Assembly (NCBI GenBank): GCA_002862965.1
Contig: PKCW01000069.1
Span: 1 to 5,096, forward strand
From: Pseudomonadota bacterium
GTDB taxonomy: Bacteria; Pseudomonadota; Gammaproteobacteria; UBA5335
DNA: 5,096 nucleotides
Reading direction: 5' to 3'
The translations under genes were made by a program, and so were the position numbers. The notes under the pieces were generated by a model. The model was not told the origin of the DNA, did no database searches, and saw nothing but the letters and a program-made list of their open reading frames with translations. Below are positions 1-5,096 of this stretch, one piece after another; within the stretch, counting starts at the first letter, position 1, and every line of letters starts with the position of its first letter.

Positions 1-202
1 AACGGGGATCGGTGTCGGGAAAATGGCGGCCGATGTCGCCCAGACCGGCGGCGCCCAGCAGTGCGTCACACAGCGCATGGAGCACGACGTCGCCGTCGGA
101 GTGGGCGACCAGGCCCTGATCGTGGGCAATGCGAACCCCGCCGAGCATCACGGCGTCACCGGGACCGAAGGCATGGACGTCGAAACCATGACCGATACGC
201 AT
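1..202 (-). CDS. ispF: 2-C-methyl-D-erythritol 2,4-cyclodiphosphate synthase, N-terminal part (cut by window edge)
   Basis: IspF cyclises 4-diphosphocytidyl-2-C-methylerythritol 2-phosphate to methylerythritol 2,4-cyclodiphosphate, releasing CMP, in the cytosolic MEP isoprenoid pathway. Only the first 67 codons are here; the family is about 160 residues, so the rest lies left of the window. The protein opens [10 protein letters not shown]. Metal ligands D8, H10 and H42 fall at the same numbers as in E. coli IspF, and the conserved D56 and the HFPDTD motif (60-65) are present. The ATG at 200-202 is preceded by GGAG (208-211 on the plus strand, 5 nt spacing). It starts 17 nt after the ispD stop, so it is probably co-transcribed with ispD, which makes the precursor of its substrate. 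The two are separate genes here, not an IspDF fusion. Identification is secure; completeness cannot be judged. Confidence 0.96.
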   Translation of the reverse strand, partial: MRIGHGFDVHAFGPGDAVMLGGVRIAHDQGLVAHSDGDVVLHALCDALLGAAGLGDIGRHFPDTDPR

Positions 203-219
203 GAAGGCTCCGGAAAGCG

Positions 220-948
220 TCAGCAAGGACCCACAGCGCCATGGGCGGCGAGGATGGCCTGCGCCAGCGCGAGGTCGTCGGGATGGGTGATCTTGAGATT
301 GTCGGCGCGCCCGGGAATCACCGCCACGGGATGCCCCATGCGCTCCATGGCCTGCGCCTCGTCGGTGACGGTGATGCCCGCCTGCGCGGCCGCCGCGAGC
401 GCTTGCGACAGCGCCCGGAAGCGAAACATCTGCGGCGTCAGCGCGCGCCACAGCCCCGCACGCGACACCGTTCCGGTCACGCGGCCGTCGGCATCGGCCC
501 GCTTCAAGGTGTCGGCCACCGGCGCCGCGAGCACACCGCCGGCAAACGCCGGATCAGCGGCCCGTTCGAACAGGCGGTCGAGATCCGCGCGATGAAAGCA
601 GGGCCGCGCGGCATCGTGCACGAGCACCCAGTCCTCGGGGTCCGCCTGATCGGCCAGCGCGGCGAGGCCGGCGCGAACGGAATCCTGCCGCTCGGCGCCC
701 CCGACGGCAAGCTTGACGGTCGGCCGAATCGATTCGACCAGCGCCTGCGCGCGACGGTCCTCCGGACCGATCACGAGCACGATCCCCCGAATGCGCGCGT
801 CGTCGCACAGCGTCTGCAGACTCCAGACGAGCACCGGCCTTCCGAGCAGATCGAGATACTGCTTCGGCGCCGAGGCCCCCATGCGCAGGCCCTGCCCGGC
901 GGCAGGGACCACTGCCCAGGCACCGGGCCTTTCAGCGGCGCGCATCAT
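220..948 (-). CDS. ispD: 2-C-methyl-D-erythritol 4-phosphate cytidylyltransferase
   Basis: IspD transfers CMP from CTP to 2-C-methylerythritol 4-phosphate in the MEP pathway. From the chosen start it has 242 residues, close to the family's usual ~230-240. Nucleotide-binding motif [13 protein letters not shown] lies near residue 12, with R22, and PKQY near 28-31, with K29. GGAERQDSV (83-91), VHDAARP (110-116, D112), R163 in SRAGLW, TDEA (195-198) and GRADNLKIT (213-221, K219) follow. R22, K29, D112, R163 and K219 match E. coli R20, K27, D106, R157 and K213. The start is uncertain: ATGs end at 966, 948 and 945, and none has a strong Shine-Dalgarno. I chose 948 because it gives an N-terminal lead (about 11 residues) like E. 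coli's; the reading frame allows 966. Every option overlaps the 3' end of ftsB (14-35 nt), implying translational coupling. Confidence 0.95.
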   Translation of the reverse strand: MMRAAERPGAWAVVPAAGQGLRMGASAPKQYLDLLGRPVLVWSLQTLCDDARIRGIVLVIGPEDRRAQALVESIRPTVKLAVGGAERQDSVRAGLAALADQADPEDWVLVHDAARPCFHRADLDRLFERAADPAFAGGVLAAPVADTLKRADADGRVTGTVSRAGLWRALTPQMFRFRALSQALAAAAQAGITVTDEAQAMERMGHPVAVIPGRADNLKITHPDDLALAQAILAAHGAVGPC

Positions 949-1234
949 GCTTGTCGTCGGGTTCATGCACGAACTGATAGAAGGTCTCGCCGGCCCCGAC
1001 CATGCCCAGATCCCGCCGCGCCCGTTCCTCCACGGCTTCGAGGCCCTGCTTGAGATCCCGCACCTCGGCGGCCAGAACCTGGTTGCGGTCGGACAGCGCC
1101 GCGTTCTGTTCGCGCTGACCGCTGACCAGACGGCTCAGGCGCACCCACTGGCGCAGGCCGTCGGGGGCCACCCAGAGCTGGTACTGGAGGATCACCAGCA
1201 AAGCCATCAACAGCGCGATCAGGAGACGCTTCAC
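932..1234 (-). CDS. ftsB: Cell division protein FtsB
   Basis: FtsB is a small bitopic inner-membrane protein that forms the FtsQ-FtsL-FtsB divisome subcomplex, which helps activate septal peptidoglycan synthesis. The 100-residue product matches the usual ~90-105. It has one N-terminal hydrophobic segment (about 4-22) with the family LQYQLW motif (16-21). A charged, Leu-rich stretch follows (about 30-66), suited to a coiled coil with FtsL. EERAR (69-73), the DLGM segment and GETFY (82-86), the FtsQ-contact region of the family, come next. Translation begins at GTG (1232-1234); the Shine-Dalgarno GGGAG 8 nt upstream and the fit to E. coli FtsB's N-terminus support it. It follows eno by 59 nt and its tail overlaps ispD. 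Linkage of ftsB to eno and ispD is usual in Gammaproteobacteria. Confidence 0.95.
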   Translation of the reverse strand: MKRLLIALLMALLVILQYQLWVAPDGLRQWVRLSRLVSGQREQNAALSDRNQVLAAEVRDLKQGLEAVEERARRDLGMVGAGETFYQFVHEPDDKHDARR

Positions 1235-1242
1235 GCGCCTTG

Positions 1243-1247
1243 CTCCC
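1243..1247 (-). promoter_or_regulatory. Ribosome binding site of ftsB
   Basis: GGGAG on the minus strand lies 8 nt before the GTG at 1232-1234. It supports the non-ATG start of ftsB; the next in-frame ATG, residue 10, would cut away part of the membrane segment. Confidence 0.6.
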
Positions 1248-1293
1248 GCGACCGAATCATCCGTGAATGGGCGCGCGGCACCGTCTCTCCGTC

Positions 1294-2634
<1,341 letters not shown>

Positions 2635-2639
2635 TCAAA

Positions 2640-3482
2640 TCAGCGATCCAGCCAGGCCGATTCCGGCCAGGGGCGGGACTTGACGAGCCGGTCGAGCTCG
2701 ACCAGCGTCTCCAGCAGCTCCGCCATGCGATCGAGCGGCCAGGCATTGGGCCCGTCCGACAGTGCCTGGGCTGGATCCGGATGGGTTTCCATGAAGACCC
2801 CGGCGACCCCCGCCGCGACCGCCGCCCGCGCCAGCACCGGAACGAATTCGCGCTGACCACCGGAACGATCGCCCTGTCCGCCGGGCAATTGCACCGAATG
2901 GGTGGCGTCGAACACGACCGGACAGCCGGTTGCGCGCATCACCGCCAGGGCGCGCATGTCGGAGACCAGATTGTTATAGCCGAAACTCACCCCGCGTTCG
3001 CAGACCATGATCCGGTCGTTGCCGACGGCACGCGCCTTCGCGACCACGTTTTCCATGTCCCAGGGCGCGAGAAACTGGCCTTTCTTGATGTTGACCGGCA
3101 AGCCCTGGCGCGCGACGTTCTGGATGAAATCGGTCTGGCGGCACAGGAAAGCCGGCGTCTGCAGCACGTCCACCACGGCCGCGACCTCATCGAGCGGCGT
3201 GTATTCGTGCACGTCGGTCAGCACCGGCACGCCGATCTCGCGCCGGACGGCCTCCAGCACCCGCAGTCCTTCCTCGATGCCGGGCCCCCGGAAACTGCCC
3301 GCCGAGGATCGGTTGGCTTTGTCGAAGCTGGACTTGAAGATGAAGGGGACACCGAGCCGGCCGGTAATTTCCTTGAGAGTACCGGCCGTGTCGATCTGCA
3401 ACTGACGCGATTCGATGACGCAGGGACCGGCGATCAGAAACAGCGGGCGGTCGATCCCGACTTCGAAGCCACCCAGCCTCAT
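2640..3482 (-). CDS. kdsA: 3-deoxy-8-phosphooctulonate synthase (KDO-8-phosphate synthase), metal-dependent type
   Basis: KdsA condenses phosphoenolpyruvate with arabinose 5-phosphate to KDO-8-phosphate, the first committed step to the KDO sugar of the lipopolysaccharide core; it is cytosolic. The 280 residues fit the family (E. coli 284, Aquifex 267). Motifs: AGPCVIES (18-25), [12 protein letters not shown] (49-60), FLCRQTD (112-118), [12 protein letters not shown] (131-142), FGYNNLV (167-173), [11 protein letters not shown] (192-202), SGGQREF (207-213) and METHPDP (231-237). C21, H195, E232 and D243 match the four metal ligands of the Aquifex enzyme (C11, H185, E222, D233) at a constant offset of 10; metal-independent E. 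coli KdsA has Asn at the Cys site. The frame is open to 3599, but family alignment and a Shine-Dalgarno favour the ATG at 3480-3482. That ATG overlaps the pyrG stop as ATGA, indicating translational coupling. Confidence 0.97.
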   Translation of the reverse strand: MRLGGFEVGIDRPLFLIAGPCVIESRQLQIDTAGTLKEITGRLGVPFIFKSSFDKANRSSAGSFRGPGIEEGLRVLEAVRREIGVPVLTDVHEYTPLDEVAAVVDVLQTPAFLCRQTDFIQNVARQGLPVNIKKGQFLAPWDMENVVAKARAVGNDRIMVCERGVSFGYNNLVSDMRALAVMRATGCPVVFDATHSVQLPGGQGDRSGGQREFVPVLARAAVAAGVAGVFMETHPDPAQALSDGPNAWPLDRMAELLETLVELDRLVKSRPWPESAWLDR

Positions 3483-4651
3483 GCGGAAACGGCCTCTCCG
3501 AGCCGGCGCTCGCGAAAGCCGCGGGCGGCGCGGATGAAGCCGGAAAACAGCGGATGGCCGTCGCGGGGCGTGGAGGTGAATTCGGGGTGAAACTGGCAAC
3601 CGAGAAACCAGGGATGATCCGGCAACTCGACGATCTCCACCAGACGGCCGTCGGCAGACCAGCCGGAGATGCGCATGCCATGGCCTTCCAGAACCGGCCG
3701 ATAGCGATTGTTGAACTCATAGCGGTGGCGATGGCGCTCGATGATCAATTCCTTGCCGTAGAGCCGCCGGGCCAGGGAATCCGGCACGAGGCGGCAGGGC
3801 TGACCGCCCAGACGCATGGTCCCACCCAGATCCTCGCGGCCGCTGCGCTGCAGCACGCTGCCGTCACTCTGCTGCCACTCGGTGATGAGCGCGATCACCG
3901 GATCCGGCGTGGCGGGATTGAACTCGGTGCTGTGGGCCTCGGTCAGGCCGGCGAGGTGGCGCGCCAGTTCGATCACGGCCACCTGCATCCCCAGGCAGAT
4001 GCCGAGGTAAGGCACGCCCTGCTCACGCGCGTACCGCACCGCGGCGATCTTGCCCTCGATGCCGCGCCGGCCGAAGCCGCCGGGCACCAGGATGGCGTCC
4101 AGCCCCTTCAGCAAAGCGGTCCCTTCGGTTTCCAACCGTTCCGAATCGATGTAACGCACGGTCACGCGCGTGAGGGTATGTATGCCCGCATGGCGCAGGG
4201 ATTCATTCAGGGACAGATAGGCATCCGACAGATCGACATACTTCCCGACCACACCGATCGTGGCTTCGCCATCCTGCGATTGGCTGGCGTCCACGACGGC
4301 GCGCCAATCGCCCAGATCGGCCGGCGGGAGTTCGAGCCCGAAACGCTGGGCCACGATCTCGTCCAGCGACTGATCGTGCAGCAGTTCGGGAATCTTGTAG
4401 ATGTTGTCCACGTCGACCGCCGAGATGACGGCACGTTCCGGGACATTGGTAAACAGGGCGATCTTGCGCCGCTCGTCAGGCGGCAAGGCGCGATCGGCGC
4501 GGCAGATCAGGATGTCCGGCTGAATGCCGATGGAGCGCAACTCCTTCGCGGAGTGCTGGGTCGGCTTGGTCTTGATCTCGCCCGAGGCGGGAATGTAAGG
4601 CACCAGCGTCAGATGGATGAACAGGGCGTGCTGCGGCCCGAGTTCGACGCG
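3479..4651 (-). CDS. pyrG: CTP synthase, 5'-truncated (C-terminal ~390 residues, ATP-binding domain incomplete)
   Basis: CTP synthase aminates UTP to CTP using ATP and glutamine. Homology begins at [11 protein letters not shown], equivalent to E. coli PyrG residue ~161, and runs without gaps to the end. Preserved are the last part of the synthetase domain ([35 protein letters not shown]) and the whole class I glutaminase domain: GICLGMQ with nucleophile Cys (codon 3995-3997), QFHPEF with His (3587-3589) and Glu (3581-3583), equal to E. coli C379, H515, E517. About 160 N-terminal residues are absent, including the P-loop (E. coli K18) and Mg2+/ATP residues D72 and E140, so this copy cannot make CTP. 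The frame stays open upstream to an ATG at 5024-5026, but those ~125 residues are not PyrG-like. Sequence changes abruptly near 4644-4652. The gene ends in an ATGA overlap with kdsA. pyrG is normally essential, so an intact copy elsewhere or a chimeric join is likely. Confidence 0.93.
   Translation of the reverse strand, partial: RVELGPQHALFIHLTLVPYIPASGEIKTKPTQHSAKELRSIGIQPDILICRADRALPPDERRKIALFTNVPERAVISAVDVDNIYKIPELLHDQSLDEIVAQRFGLELPPADLGDWRAVVDASQSQDGEATIGVVGKYVDLSDAYLSLNESLRHAGIHTLTRVTVRYIDSERLETEGTALLKGLDAILVPGGFGRRGIEGKIAAVRYAREQGVPYLGICLGMQVAVIELARHLAGLTEAHSTEFNPATPDPVIALITEWQQSDGSVLQRSGREDLGGTMRLGGQPCRLVPDSLARRLYGKELIIERHRHRYEFNNRYRPVLEGHGMRISGWSADGRLVEIVELPDHPWFLGCQFHPEFTSTPRDGHPLFSGFIRAARGFRERRLGEAVSA
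3493..3499 (-). promoter_or_regulatory. Ribosome binding site of kdsA
   Basis: GGAGAGG on the minus strand, inside the last codons of pyrG, lies 10 nt before the ATG at 3480-3482. It supports this start over the longer open frame reaching 3599, whose extra 39 residues are Arg/Pro-rich and are only the pyrG sequence read in another frame. Confidence 0.5.
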
Positions 4652-4735
4652 CTCGACCTGTACGCCTCGGCCTTCCCGGCGGGAACCCTCACCGGCGCCC
4701 CCAAGATTCGCGCGATGGAGCTCATCAGCGAGCTC
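4646..4735 (+). pseudogene. trpE: Fragment of a chorismate-binding enzyme gene, anthranilate synthase component I-like
   Basis: On the plus strand about 30 codons read as the signature of chorismate-utilising enzymes: DALDLYASA, then [18 protein letters not shown], then SEL. The PAGT...GAPK form (rather than the PGGS...GAPK usual in PabB) favours TrpE, which makes anthranilate from chorismate. Homology begins at the pyrG breakpoint and stops near 4735, where TrpE proteins normally continue with an ELEP-like segment; here the frame reads [11 protein letters not shown] and then unrelated residues to a TGA at 4874-4876. The fragment is under a tenth of a normal TrpE (about 450-520 residues) and cannot function. 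Its G+C (about 68% over 4681-4740) is like the operon's, so it may come from the same or a similar genome. PabB or another chorismate-binding paralogue remains possible. Confidence 0.72.
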
Positions 4736-5021
4736 GGATCGGACCAAGCCCCCAAGCATAAGAGGCTTCAATACTACATTGCGATGATACGCTACGGGGC
4801 GAAGCATTTCTGGAGTTTGGCCTCTACGCATGTCTTCCCTTGGTCTTACGAACTGGGCCTTCGCAGTCCGTCGTGACCCACCTTCCGTATGTTGACAGCG
4901 ATCACTCGTACAATTGCCGATGTCGCGACAACCCACCAACTGTGCAGTGTCCGAAACTTGGTCCAGGTGTGCAAAAATCCGCTGGGACTGATGCGACCCG
5001 TCAAACATGCACAGGCTGCAG
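4736..5021. other. Lower-GC segment without recognisable gene
   Basis: About 290 bp with roughly 54% G+C (counted in 60-base lines) against 65-70% to its left. No frame on either strand gives a protein I recognise. The minus-strand frame stays open only as an upstream extension of the pyrG frame, from an ATG at 5024-5026; a short plus-strand frame (TTG at 4840 to 5058) is Cys/Arg/Pro-rich and unconvincing. Visible small signals are TGTTGACA at 4890-4897, CAATTG at 4911-4916, a perfect 10-bp palindrome TGTCGCGACA at 4921-4930, and TGTGCA twice (4941-4946 and 4968-4973). There is no tRNA-like or rRNA-like sequence. Confidence 0.5.
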
Positions 5022-5096
5022 GGCAAGGCTAAGACGAAAAACTCCTAGGCAAGGCTAAGACGAAAAACGTGTAGGCAAGGCTAAGACGAAAAACGT
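5022..5096 (+). repeat. 26-bp tandem direct repeat array, running off the window
   Basis: Three head-to-tail copies start at 5023, 5049 and 5075; the third is cut by the window end after 22 bases. The first 20 bases of each unit (GCAAGGCTAAGACG...AAAAAC) are identical in all three. The last six differ: TCCTAG in copy 1, GTGTAG in copy 2, GT and then the edge in copy 3. A G also precedes every copy. The period is not a multiple of three and stops fall in the translated frames, so the array is non-coding. The plus strand is purine-rich. Plasmid-type iterons, a partition or protein-binding array, or a simple minisatellite are all possible; nothing here selects one. Confidence 0.93.

Noticed and set aside
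1..966. Bifunctional IspDF fusion
   Set aside because: ispD ends with its own TGA (220-222) and ispF has a separate ATG and Shine-Dalgarno 17 nt later.
1235..1293. Terminator or promoter between eno and ftsB
   Set aside because: The 59-nt gap shows only the ftsB Shine-Dalgarno; no hairpin with T-run and no clear -35/-10 pair was seen.
4730..4741. Cloning-vector polylinker at GAGCTCGGATC
   Set aside because: The match is short and stops before a complete polylinker; GAGCTC here is explained by the Glu-Leu codons of the TrpE fragment.
3554..4876. A 440-codon plus-strand open frame ending in the TrpE-like motif
   Set aside because: From 3554 to about 4645 it is only the antisense shadow of pyrG, kept open by high G+C. 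Only the last part from 4646 shows real homology, and it has no start of its own.
4892..4914. Promoter with TTGACA (4892-4897) and TACAAT (4909-4914) on the plus strand
   Set aside because: Both hexamers look good but the spacing is 11 bp, far short of the 16-18 bp needed for a sigma70 promoter, and no convincing gene follows.
5022..5096. CRISPR array
   Set aside because: The unique part between the 20-bp cores is only 6 bp and partly shared between copies; real spacers are about 25-40 bp, and no cas gene is visible.

Overview
The window is high-GC DNA (about 65-70% G+C over most of its length) from a Gram-negative bacterium, most likely a gammaproteobacterium. The clue is the gene order, all on the minus strand and read right to left: pyrG (5'-truncated), kdsA, eno, ftsB, ispD, ispF (cut by the left window edge). 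This is the block seen in Pseudomonas and many other Gammaproteobacteria. The genus cannot be named from the sequence.

Layout, in transcription order. pyrG (CTP synthase) survives only as its C-terminal ~390 residues (3479-4651). Its stop overlaps the kdsA start in an ATGA. kdsA (3-deoxy-D-manno-octulosonate 8-phosphate synthase, 2640-3482) carries the metal-ligand set of the metal-dependent class. After 56 nt comes eno (enolase, 1294-2583), and after 59 nt ftsB (divisome protein, 932-1234, GTG start). The start of ispD (220-948) lies inside the 3' end of ftsB, and ispF (1-202) begins 17 nt after ispD. The tight packing and lack of clear terminators suggest one co-transcribed unit mixing nucleotide synthesis (pyrG), lipopolysaccharide precursor synthesis (kdsA), glycolysis (eno), septum formation (ftsB) and the MEP isoprenoid pathway (ispD, ispF).

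The right end, from about 4644 to 5096, does not belong to this operon and is the part worth attention. pyrG breaks off at about residue 161 (E. coli numbering). It is joined, at a short stretch compatible with both genes, to a ~90-bp fragment of a chorismate-binding enzyme gene (TrpE-like) on the opposite strand. That fragment stops at about 4735. Next come about 290 bp of lower-GC DNA (about 54%) with no recognisable gene. It includes a TGTTGACA motif and a following stretch that weakly recall an insertion-sequence end. The window finishes in a 26-bp tandem repeat (at least 2.8 copies) that runs off the edge. This mosaic is either a real illegitimate-recombination or insertion scar or a library/assembly chimera, and the sequence alone cannot decide. 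No new multi-gene system is visible.
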